Shown in pieces: positions 62,101-64,000 of a stretch of DNA of 64,000 nt. Position numbers and translations under genes: made by a program. The notes under the pieces are model-generated. The model saw only the letters and a program-made list of their open reading frames with translations. It ran no database searches and was not told where the DNA came from. Each line of letters opens with the position of its first letter. The stretch's first letter is position 1. The stretch comes from Incurvaria masculella. Its lineage: Eukaryota > Arthropoda > Insecta > Lepidoptera > Incurvariidae. Location of the stretch: NCBI GenBank assembly GCA_946894095.1, contig OX335642.1, positions 19,355,021-19,419,020 of the forward strand, read 5' to 3'.

Positions 62101-62565
62101 TTCATTACATAAAGATCCTTGCAAAGAGAACTTCTTTATGAATATACTGAAAGCTGGACCCGAACCAGCAAAAGTTCATTTCGCGGGTATTGCGTCTACC
62201 AATTTCGATTCGAGAAAGAAAGGCACTTCGGGATGGAAGGCAAGTCCCCGCGTTACTAAGCTGCGAGTCAACTATTTTGTTTCAACGTTATTACAGGCTC
62301 GCCGCGCAAAGACCGCGAGGAGAGGAAGTCGGCGCCCTACCCTCGCTCCAAGTACGAGGATCGAACGCGTCGCCAGGACTCGGCCGAACAACGCAGGATG
62401 TTTGCCGCGAGCTCCGAGTCGGAATTGTTCGAGTACGCAATCCTGCCGATATTCCAGAAACTTCTCACCGAACGCCACAAGAGTCAGCCGCACAGCCTCA
62501 ACTTGACTTATGGCGTTAGCTGTCCTAATATTTCAATTAAATGCGATATCGTTGAATATCTTTAG
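19980..62565 (+). CDS. GABA-B-R3: GABA-B receptor subunit 3 gene, 29 coding exons recognised (whole-gene span)
   Basis: This is a class C G-protein-coupled receptor for GABA at the cell surface. The joined exons read as signal peptide (about 1-29), Venus-flytrap module (about 38-450), seven membrane helices (about 455-725), coiled coil (about 755-787) and a long charged tail. Stretches such as [40 protein letters not shown] and [18 protein letters not shown] match what I know of the Drosophila GABA-B-R3 protein better than vertebrate GABBR1 or GABBR2. R3 is an insect subunit whose signalling partner is unsettled. Exons 1-17 join in frame into 787 codons and exons 18-29 into about 573. The exon 17 to 18 junction does not keep phase, so one exon is unplaced. 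The start is the ATG in catcATGG ahead of a good signal peptide; a splice acceptor at 19961-19963 suggests an upstream non-coding exon. The identity is firm; tail exon borders are less sure. Confidence 0.93.
20521..20624 (+). CDS. GABA-B-R3: Exon 2: flytrap lobe 1, [17 protein letters not shown]
   Basis: The acceptor ggtctcag and donor GAG|gtaagc give phase 1 to 0. The exon encodes the conserved [17 protein letters not shown] helix and ends LHMWWNDTE, which corresponds to the DTEC region of GABBR2. Confidence 0.92.
20636..20990 (+). repeat. Dispersed repeat R2
   Basis: The text tcattcgtatggcggcagcg and cgaattcgtaagtggactga recurs in part at 34728-34855, and cgggacgcgcagtattgaat at 24015-24110. 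It starts 12 bases after the exon 2 donor. Confidence 0.55.
21232..21369 (+). CDS. GABA-B-R3: Exon 3: flytrap lobe 1, ends at a GC donor
   Basis: The exon encodes [17 protein letters not shown] through KHWHLTQ, 46 codons, phase 0 to 0. The only donor that keeps the frame with exon 4 is CAG|gcaagt, a GC-AG intron. A GT donor four bases further on would break the frame. Confidence 0.92.
22404..22571 (+). CDS. GABA-B-R3: Exon 4: flytrap lobe 1 to lobe 2
   Basis: The exon encodes [19 protein letters not shown] and ends in [17 protein letters not shown], 56 codons, phase 0 to 0. The acceptor is tgctttgcag and the donor TTG|gtgagc. The LSYA(D/A)T and FFR(I/T)VPS motifs are typical of the GABA-B flytrap. 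Confidence 0.93.
23198..23640 (+). mobile_element. SINE-A copy in pieces, then an inverted fragment
   Basis: The head with a clean B box (gggttcgatcccc at 23227) and body covers 23198-23413 and the tail 23448-23560. A minus-strand piece (cattcatccaatgcaatggt) follows at 23562-23640. Confidence 0.7.
23806..23849. repeat. Perfect 19-bp hairpin
   Basis: The arm aaggatgattcagaaagag pairs perfectly with ctctttctgaatcatcctt around a six-base loop. It lies in the intron after exon 4. Confidence 0.85.
25198..25850 (+). repeat. Dispersed repeat R1, long copy
   Basis: It shares ggttgctctcaaaccatt, tcgctttaaggtccctactt and actaagtggacgttgaaaaa with 59748-60280 (+), and its end is inverted at 27365-27520 (-). 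AT-rich ends with tgatgaataaacaat suggest a retroposon 3' region. Confidence 0.6.
26039..26214 (+). CDS. GABA-B-R3: Exon 5: flytrap lobe 2
   Basis: The exon encodes [20 protein letters not shown] through [12 protein letters not shown] and FCEAYR, phase 0 to 2. KDVRIILG is shared with GABBR2. Its base composition is clearly richer in G and C than the surrounding intron. Confidence 0.93.
26390..26800 (-). mobile_element. SINE-A copy, full length
   Basis: This is the best-preserved copy. On the minus strand it runs from the tRNA-like head (gctcgtagcctagtggcgcg) to tggatggctaatacc reversed and a poly(A) tail. It lies in the intron after exon 5. A plus-strand fragment (26326-26388) abuts its tail. 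Confidence 0.85.
26779..26812. repeat. Palindrome at the SINE head
   Basis: gccactaggctacgagc is followed directly by its inverse (gctcgtagcctagtggc, with one C between). The SINE tRNA-like head is mirrored here, giving 17-base arms. Confidence 0.8.
27675..27849 (+). CDS. GABA-B-R3: Exon 6: flytrap lobe 2
   Basis: The exon encodes [21 protein letters not shown] and ends [13 protein letters not shown], phase 2 to 0. Two decayed copies of the same sequence lie in the following intron. Confidence 0.92.
27880..28145 (+). pseudogene. Two decayed partial copies of exon 6
   Basis: Positions 27883-28035 repeat the exon 6 text, including ggcgtcgagcgccctg and accagctcacggcagcgctt, with an inner duplication of the cagctcacgg stretch and frame damage. 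A shorter third copy at about 28074-28144 keeps tgctgatccaag- and gtggtggtgg-like pieces. Neither has a usable frame. Confidence 0.8.
28221..28299 (+). CDS. GABA-B-R3: Exon 7: flytrap lobe 2, FHGYTYDG
   Basis: The exon encodes [20 protein letters not shown] followed by HGYTYD, phase 0 to 1. FHGY(A/T)YDG is a strongly conserved GABA-B motif. Confidence 0.92.
28506..28660 (+). CDS. GABA-B-R3: Exon 8: flytrap module
   Basis: The exon opens [16 protein letters not shown] and closes [13 protein letters not shown], phase 1 to 0. The AMN/ALG..(S/T)FEGV(S/T)G pattern marks this position in the family. Confidence 0.92.
28978..29132 (+). CDS. GABA-B-R3: Exon 9: end of the flytrap module
   Basis: The exon encodes [20 protein letters not shown], then [16 protein letters not shown] and FKWIGR, phase 0 to 2. 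The donor is GGAAG|gtcagg. The single cysteine in VGEYCSE is worth noting because the vertebrate GABBR2 has no cysteine there. Confidence 0.92.
29915..30480 (+). mobile_element. Helitron/Pif1-like helicase remnant
   Basis: One frame near 30310-30390 reads [20 protein letters not shown] then DLG, matching helicase motif V (TVHK.QG.T.DRAVVDLG). [12 protein letters not shown] further on resembles the ALSRV..L.GL motif. Stops and frame changes abound. Confidence 0.5.
30633..31611 (+). mobile_element. Broken mariner-like transposon with TA target duplication
   Basis: The ends cagggtccgtc and gacggaccctg are inverted repeats of about 25 bases flanked by TA. Inside is a Tc1/mariner-type transposase remnant from an ATG at 30776 ([20 protein letters not shown]) and a later frame with VFSDEKVF and ASVMVSGAV, the region of the first catalytic aspartate. 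Frameshifts, stops and a missing middle part with the later catalytic residues make it dead. Confidence 0.8.
31700..31930. mobile_element. Fold-back MITE of about 225 bp
   Basis: The left text atatagggtgttaacggaga and tatggtcc, then ggcatattt, returns inverted on the right as ggaccatacctccactaaaa. The TA-rich ends resemble mariner-type MITEs. It lies 90 bases after the mariner-like element. Confidence 0.55.
32058..32440 (+). mobile_element. SINE-A copy, full length
   Basis: The order is head ctcgtagtgtagggac, caccactttatcttgcgagt, ggttcggaacccatgtaaaa, aaggtcctgacctgtcac and tagccatccatgtcagg. It lies in the intron after exon 9. Confidence 0.8.
32556..33324. mobile_element. Fold-back element with inverted arms of about 143 bp
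   Basis: The arm 32556-32698 (starting at cccgacagcgtaaaaaattg) is repeated inverted at 33181-33324 with almost no mismatch. The 480-bp centre holds two diverged direct copies of a block containing tgcaaatttcacgatggtcgg-like and aaatcgctagtcatt text. No coding capacity is seen. Confidence 0.85.
33463..33920 (-). mobile_element. SINE-A copy plus an opposite-strand tail fragment
   Basis: A minus-strand copy covers 33463-33812 (accgttatgatatgagccc to the head ctgagctacaagtca). A plus-strand tail fragment (ttaatatcatgacg to agccatttaagtccag) lies at 33866-33920, next to exon 10. Confidence 0.75.
33972..34118 (+). CDS. GABA-B-R3: Exon 10: linker and membrane helix 1
   Basis: The exon encodes [20 protein letters not shown] and then helix 1 ([21 protein letters not shown]), phase 2 to 2. 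SINE debris ends about 50 bases upstream of its acceptor. Confidence 0.92.
34209..34442 (+). mobile_element. CR1-like LINE C-terminal remnant
   Basis: [18 protein letters not shown] resembles the LP..VFP..Y.L..FK..V.. ending of CR1/Jockey enzymes. It follows exon 10 by about 90 bases. Confidence 0.5.
34989..35098 (+). CDS. GABA-B-R3: Exon 11: membrane helix 2
   Basis: The exon encodes [20 protein letters not shown] and [11 protein letters not shown], phase 2 to 1. SSP(Y/H)LNNLI and FLGLD are hallmarks of GABA-B receptors. Confidence 0.93.
36134..36460 (+). mobile_element. SINE-A copy, head truncated
   Basis: The copy runs from ccccgttaatttaccacttt to cggtctgttgggataataac. A LINE 3' end follows at 36468. 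Confidence 0.75.
36623..37167. mobile_element. MITE with terminal inverted repeats of about 120 bp
   Basis: The left end ggaggtcgcgac continues for about 120 bases through taaatggctgaa and gttccaagtggttgcgtta-like text and returns inverted at the right end gtcgcgacctcc. It interrupts a LINE 3' end whose two halves lie at 36470-36622 and 37168-37265. Confidence 0.8.
37856..37986 (+). CDS. GABA-B-R3: Exon 12: membrane helix 3 and second intracellular loop
   Basis: The exon encodes [35 protein letters not shown] and DVKLNKK, phase 1 to 0. The CTARAW cysteine is the one that pairs with extracellular loop 2 in class C receptors, and TWRVHSIF lies in the G-protein-facing loop. Confidence 0.93.
37990..38235 (+). 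repeat. Degenerate minisatellite after exon 12
   Basis: Four imperfect units of about 60-70 bases carry agctcctgccttaagtcca, gttccgttcgttatactttt and gccttatgtctagttctgtt. It starts right after the exon 12 donor. Confidence 0.5.
38357..38479 (+). CDS. GABA-B-R3: Exon 13: membrane helix 4
   Basis: The exon encodes [20 protein letters not shown] and [19 protein letters not shown], 41 codons, phase 0 to 0. IKD.(Q/K)L..(I/V)VG and WQ..DP are family motifs. Confidence 0.93.
38905..39145 (+). mobile_element. SINE-A copy, 5' truncated
   Basis: The text ggttaggattccacgta, gttgataccatcgcattg, gtgttttctatccagttc and aaggtcctggctcggcacc matches the family order. It lies in the intron after exon 13. 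Confidence 0.7.
39454..39564 (+). CDS. GABA-B-R3: Exon 14: extracellular loop 2 and start of helix 5
   Basis: The exon encodes [20 protein letters not shown] and [16 protein letters not shown], 37 codons, phase 0 to 0. The cysteine in EYCQSE is the expected disulphide partner of the CTARAW cysteine in exon 12. Confidence 0.92.
39868..40087 (+). mobile_element. SINE-A copy, 5' truncated
   Basis: The text ggtagggtttgagccaccc, ccgtgttttccatccagttc and gtggtattagccatcca matches the family. It lies in the intron after exon 14. Confidence 0.75.
41272..41400 (+). CDS. GABA-B-R3: Exon 15: helix 5 end, third intracellular loop, helix 6
   Basis: The exon encodes [20 protein letters not shown], then [20 protein letters not shown], 43 codons, phase 0 to 0. 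The loop is almost identical to the same loop in vertebrate GABBR2, which contacts the G protein. Confidence 0.94.
41843..41915 (+). repeat. Short dispersed repeat R3
   Basis: The text ggaatgtgatatatgtg and cgtgaagcgaggacaca-ttgatcaaagaaag recurs at 62055-62130 (+), 3080-3130 (-) and 15113-15165 (-). Confidence 0.55.
42219..42314 (+). CDS. GABA-B-R3: Exon 16: membrane helix 7
   Basis: The exon encodes [20 protein letters not shown] and [12 protein letters not shown], 32 codons, phase 0 to 0. FC(S/T)[10 protein letters not shown] ends the membrane domain in this family. Confidence 0.93.
42775..43231. mobile_element. MITE of 457 bp with 31-bp inverted ends
   Basis: Left ggttaaccgcgcgtttaagg and right, inverted, ggcttaccacgcgtttgaga are followed by the same agcagggcgtg. 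It lies between exons 16 and 17. The target duplication is not clear. Confidence 0.7.
43357..43542 (+). CDS. GABA-B-R3: Exon 17: juxtamembrane tail and coiled coil
   Basis: The exon encodes [20 protein letters not shown] through [20 protein letters not shown] and QAKENELQ, 62 codons, phase 0 to 0. The last 30 residues have the heptad spacing of the GABA-B coiled coil, which pairs subunits and masks retention signals in relatives. The donor ctgcag|gtagcg is copied three more times downstream. Confidence 0.9.
43518..43910 (+). repeat. Tandem copies of the exon 17 end with its splice donor
   Basis: The stretch aatgagctgcaggtagcg recurs at 43531, 43652, 43773 and 43888, giving units of 121, 121 and 115 bases. 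Each unit also has an acceptor-like tattacag or tttacag followed by about 65 bases and then the donor. The later copies decay (ctgcag becomes cttcag, then tgcatg). Confidence 0.85.
44767..44855 (+). repeat. tRNA-like Pol III promoter followed by T runs
   Basis: The segment contains an A-box-like ttgtagcgcgtgag and a B box ggttcgaatcc, then several runs of T. The stems pair poorly, so it is more likely a SINE head or decayed tRNA than a tRNA gene. Confidence 0.35.
45366..45713 (-). repeat. (GACG)n-carrying interspersed repeat
   Basis: The inverted form begins gggttccgtacccaaagggt, with a long CCGT tract at 45420-45500, and ends gcacttggcccgttttt. Confidence 0.8.
46193..48840 (+). repeat. Tandem satellite, 100-bp unit, about 26 copies
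   Basis: The motif agtgtttccc(a/g)(t/a)gat recurs every 100 bases from 46201 to 48801; one unit near 47220 is 98 bases long. Copies differ by a few bases. Each unit contains tggtcg...cgacca, a short inverted pair. Positions 47581-48080 and 48081-48580 are the same five-unit block twice with no difference that I can see. The array lies inside the intron after exon 17. Confidence 0.95.
48945..49980 (+). repeat. (GACG)n-type repeat split by the hAT-like element
   Basis: The halves are 48945-49028 (ttgttgttatagcggtaaaa to gctgcctacctaa) and 49884-49980 (aaggccctgtgacagacgg to gggtacggtaccctaaa). Confidence 0.75.
49029..49883. mobile_element. Non-autonomous hAT-like element, 855 bp, with 8-bp target duplication
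   Basis: The ends are inverted repeats, tagtcgtgggcg and cgtcccacgacta, flanked on both sides by CTACCTAA (49021-49028 and 49884-49891). An 8-bp duplication is the hAT signature. It split a (GACG)n-type repeat. The inside has a GC-rich block at 49500-49800 and no transposase frame. Confidence 0.8.
50243..50330 (+). repeat. tRNA-like sequence, likely SINE head
   Basis: The segment has a D-arm-like cgtggcacaatggttttagtg, a B-box-like agttcggttcc and a trailing run of T. The arms are degenerate. It probably belongs to a tRNA-derived retroposon. Confidence 0.3.
51010..51500. other. GC-rich block with open frames on both strands, unassigned
   Basis: Composition jumps to high GC. Open frames of about 100 codons occur on both strands, which follows from few AT-rich stops. 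The minus-strand reading [20 protein letters not shown] faintly recalls the end of a LINE polyprotein. No splice-bounded tail exon for GABA-B-R3 fits. Confidence 0.3.
51865..52085. repeat. Direct repeat pair around gacagccgctcacccaccac
   Basis: Text from taggctctga to cactgcgg, including gacagccgctcacccaccac, occurs at 51868-51927 and again at 52008-52082. Confidence 0.65.
52666..52756 (+). CDS. GABA-B-R3: Exon 18: cytoplasmic tail, Ser-rich
   Basis: With one incoming base (phase 1) the exon reads [20 protein letters not shown] and [10 protein letters not shown]. Both other frames hit stops. It leaves two bases, which exon 19 completes to lysine. The incoming phase disagrees with exon 17, which shows that an exon is missing before it. 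Confidence 0.75.
53175..53670 (+). mobile_element. RTE-type LINE 3' end, longer copy
   Basis: It includes [46 protein letters not shown] and [15 protein letters not shown], with two in-frame stops, then (TGAC)n. It is the same family as 6355-6592 and lies between exons 18 and 19. Confidence 0.8.
53809..54007 (+). CDS. GABA-B-R3: Exon 19: cytoplasmic tail, Pro/Lys-rich
   Basis: The exon opens [20 protein letters not shown] and closes [11 protein letters not shown], 199 bases, phase 2 to 0. It is low-complexity and probably disordered. The acceptor is gtttgtag and the donor GAG|gtaaat. Confidence 0.78.
54535..54830 (+). repeat. Degenerate minisatellite between exons 19 and 20
   Basis: About five units of 50-60 bases carry catcgcgctt and ttttgttaggagccgatat. 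Units are strongly diverged. Confidence 0.5.
55275..55445 (+). CDS. GABA-B-R3: Exon 20: cytoplasmic tail
   Basis: The exon encodes [20 protein letters not shown] and ends EPAKSVPSK, 57 codons, phase 0 to 0, with acceptor cattacag and donor AAG|gtaaac. It is charged, with no recognisable domain. Confidence 0.76.
55586..55781 (+). CDS. GABA-B-R3: Exon 21: cytoplasmic tail, SHRRMSSIG and LLTDLMH
   Basis: The exon encodes [40 protein letters not shown] and [11 protein letters not shown], phase 0 to 1. RRMSS fits a basophilic kinase site (inference). The donor ATAG|gtataa keeps phase with exon 22. Confidence 0.78.
56141..56239 (+). CDS. GABA-B-R3: Exon 22: cytoplasmic tail, acidic
   Basis: The exon encodes [20 protein letters not shown] and [14 protein letters not shown], phase 1 to 1. 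Its acceptor lies about 50 bases after the end of a SINE copy. Confidence 0.74.
56489..56593 (+). CDS. GABA-B-R3: Exon 23: cytoplasmic tail, conserved-looking [16 protein letters not shown]
   Basis: The exon encodes [20 protein letters not shown] and [15 protein letters not shown], phase 1 to 1. It is the least repetitive tail exon and could be a docking motif; no domain is recognised. Confidence 0.77.
57443..57515 (+). CDS. GABA-B-R3: Exon 24: cytoplasmic tail, [15 protein letters not shown]
   Basis: The start at 57443 was chosen because it alone links phase 1 of exon 23 to phase 2 needed by exon 25. It gives [20 protein letters not shown] then SPHHR. The acceptor tatcccctgaag is weak, and other AGs lie at 57471 and 57477. 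Confidence 0.6.
58281..58348 (+). CDS. GABA-B-R3: Exon 25: cytoplasmic tail, Ser-rich
   Basis: In phase 2 to 1 the exon reads [20 protein letters not shown] then QYG. The alternative frame ([13 protein letters not shown]) is open too but would put exon 26 out of frame. The acceptor is a strong T-tract followed by AG. Confidence 0.68.
59201..59283 (+). CDS. GABA-B-R3: Exon 26: cytoplasmic tail
   Basis: The exon encodes [20 protein letters not shown] then LQDRNSK, phase 1 to 0. The other two frames contain stops. The acceptor is tttttgacag and the donor AAG|gtacta. Confidence 0.72.
59748..60280 (+). repeat. Dispersed repeat R1, second copy
   Basis: This copy has the same order of blocks as 25198-25850, with a shorter middle (gggctgtttgtggggacg). 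It ends about 55 bases before exon 27. Confidence 0.6.
60334..60414 (+). CDS. GABA-B-R3: Exon 27: cytoplasmic tail
   Basis: The exon encodes [20 protein letters not shown] then RRQSSAQ, 27 codons, phase 0 to 0. The acceptor is tgtttacag and the donor CAG|gtatgc. A dispersed repeat ends about 55 bases upstream. Confidence 0.72.
60606..60937 (+). repeat. (GACG)n-carrying interspersed repeat
   Basis: It runs from ccggccaagtgcgagacgga to tttgggtacgaaaccctaaa with a GACG tract at 60836-60875, in the intron before exon 28. Confidence 0.8.
61143..61428 (+). CDS. GABA-B-R3: Exon 28: cytoplasmic tail, Lys/Glu/Arg-rich
   Basis: The exon opens [20 protein letters not shown] and closes [17 protein letters not shown], 286 bases, phase 0 to 1. 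It has many charged residues and probably little fixed structure. Confidence 0.8.
62297..62565 (+). CDS. GABA-B-R3: Exon 29: conserved C-terminus and stop
   Basis: The exon encodes [20 protein letters not shown], then [20 protein letters not shown] and the end [14 protein letters not shown] before TAG. From memory, the Drosophila R3 tail ends the same way, so this last segment is likely to be under selection although most of the tail is not. A SINE head lies 25 bases upstream of the acceptor, and decayed copies of this exon follow the stop. Confidence 0.88.
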
Positions 62566-62609
62566 GTATGTATGGTGAGTGAATAATGTGAACTGTGCGA
62601 AGCTGCTGA

Positions 62610-63190
62610 CTCCACAGAAGTTTCTAATTGAACGCCACAAGAGCCAGATGCAGGATCTCGAACTTGACCTATGGCGTCAGCTGTCCTAATTTTTATATTT
62701 TATGCGACATCGTTCAATATATTTAGGAAGAGTGCGAGAATAATATCAGCTAAGTCATTTTGCTGATATTCCATAAGCGTCTAACCATAAAAGTCATCCT
62801 CTCCATAAGAGTCAGGCACACAGACTCAGCTTGACCTATGGCATCAGCTGTCCTAATAGTTCAATTAAACGCTTCAATTAAACGCTTCAATTAAACGCTA
62901 TCGTTGAATATGTTTAAGGCGAGTTAGATAATAATATTAGTTAAGCCATCTCGCTGACATTCCGGAAGCTTTTAACCGAACGCCATAAGAGTCCGCCACA
63001 CACCTCAACTTGACCTATGACGTCAGTACCTATTCAGTATCGTTGAATGTATTTACGGAAAGTGAGGGAATAACATTATATAAGCCATTCTGATGGTATT
63101 TTAGAAGCTTCTCACGAAATGCCATCAGAGTCAACCGCACAGCCTCAACTTGACCTTTGGCGTAAGCTGCCTATTTTGAAATTATGAATC
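62610..63190 (+). pseudogene. Four decayed tandem copies of the last exon's end
   Basis: After the stop codon, pieces resembling ttctcaccgaacgccacaag and acttgacctatggcgt recur at about 62615-62735, 62761-62935, 62951-63063 and 63086-63180. Spacer text (gagtg..gaataat..) recurs as well. The second copy has a 13-base unit (cttcaattaaacg) in triplicate. None keeps the frame. Confidence 0.8.
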
Positions 63191-63194
63191 AATA

Positions 63195-64000
63195 ATATCG
63201 AAAACCCAAAACATTTGACCTGGTCTGACACAAGGCACTACTTTCCAAGCTTCTCTCCTATGGCCTTCGACCCGACCTATGTGGCTGGATCGCCGACTTT
63301 CTGCGTGACCGGAACATAAAAGTCTTGGTTAACGGTTGTTGCTTCAAAGCCATATCAGTGAACGCTGGCGTACCGCAGGGCTCTGTGCTGTTCCCAACTC
63401 TTTTCCTGCTGCAATCTGCAATGATCTGCTCGATTTTGGCGACATTGATTGCTACCCAGATGATAGCACAGTGCTAGCCAGGTAAAACAGTCACCGGACC
63501 GCAAGCCGGGATGAAGTGGAGGAGAATAGGCGGTGCCTCGTTGTTAAACTCGAAGAGACCCTGGATGTTTTTTTCCGGGTGGGGTCTCCAGAACCTCGTT
63601 GAGTTTAAAGCAAGCAAGACACAGGCGTGCATATTCAGTGTGAAGAGGACACCTTTCAGTGTAGCTCCGACCTTCCAAGGTACAACTCTGCGAATTTACG
63701 GCCACATTGGAATTTTTGGTGTCGACCTGACGAATAAGGGACGAACATTTTAGACGTCATATAGAGGATAAAGTCAAGTTTGTCTTAAAAAAGCTGGGAG
63801 TCCTCAACAGGGTGCGTCAGTATTTAAAGCCTTACCAAAAACTGCTGCAGATAAGGTCTTGCGTGAAGTACTGTTCGCATTTATGGGACGGCTCTGAATC
63901 TGCTTGGCTCCCTGGACTCGATACAGCGTCGTGCCGTGCATCTCGTTGACGATCCCAAGGTGCCCCTAAATTTGGAGACCCTTTAACTCCGAACGGATGT
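63195..64000 (+). mobile_element. CR1/Jockey-like LINE reverse transcriptase, broken, runs off the window
   Basis: It contains LLSYGLRPDLCGWIADFLRD, then NAGVPQGSVL, DLLDFGDIDCYPDD and KKLGVLNRVRQYLKPYQKLL, the palm and thumb order of a non-LTR enzyme. YADD is changed to YPDD and several frameshifts are present. Confidence 0.8.

Noticed and set aside
61875..62141. Plus-strand open frame of 88 codons in the last intron
   Set aside because: It overlaps the dispersed R3 repeat, lacks splice-bounded coding signs, and exon 28 joins exon 29 in phase without it.

Overview
The window looks like nuclear DNA of a moth or butterfly (Lepidoptera). It is AT-rich, its single long gene has many short exons in long introns, and it is dense with repeats: a tRNA-derived SINE, (GACG)n-carrying repeats that start CCGGCCAAG and end GGGTACGGAACCC, RTE- and CR1/Jockey-type LINE fragments, MITEs, and a mariner-like and a hAT-like element. 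The order is inferred from these repeats and from the receptor family; I cannot name the species.

Layout. Positions 1-3890 are repeats and unassigned DNA. At 3890-3965 on the minus strand sits a signal-peptide exon with a TATA box behind it; it starts a secreted-protein gene that runs leftwards and whose other exons I cannot find. Positions 4090-18600 are repeats, including a 5S rRNA-like segment at 1691-1772, a tRNA-like sequence at 7838-7922 and several fold-back elements. From 19980 to 62565 on the plus strand lies the main gene, the insect metabotropic GABA receptor subunit GABA-B-R3. I placed 29 coding exons, which encode about 1,360 residues: signal peptide, Venus-flytrap ligand-binding module, seven-helix membrane domain, coiled coil, and a long charged cytoplasmic tail that ends [14 protein letters not shown]. 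All exon phases join except between exon 17 (43542) and exon 18 (52666), where one exon of 3n+1 bases must be missing. That 9.1 kb intron is filled with repeats, including a 2.6 kb array of a 100-bp satellite.

Downstream of the stop codon are four decayed tandem copies of the last exon. The right edge holds a broken CR1/Jockey-like LINE.

The most unusual feature is that three separate exons of this one gene (exons 6, 17 and 29) carry decayed local tandem copies next to them; those of exon 17 keep recognisable splice sites. Other notable points are a GC-AG intron (intron 3), an exact-looking 500-bp higher-order repeat in the satellite, a hAT-like insertion with a clean 8-bp target duplication, and several nested MITEs. 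No CRISPR array, bacterial operon or intact mobile-element gene was seen.
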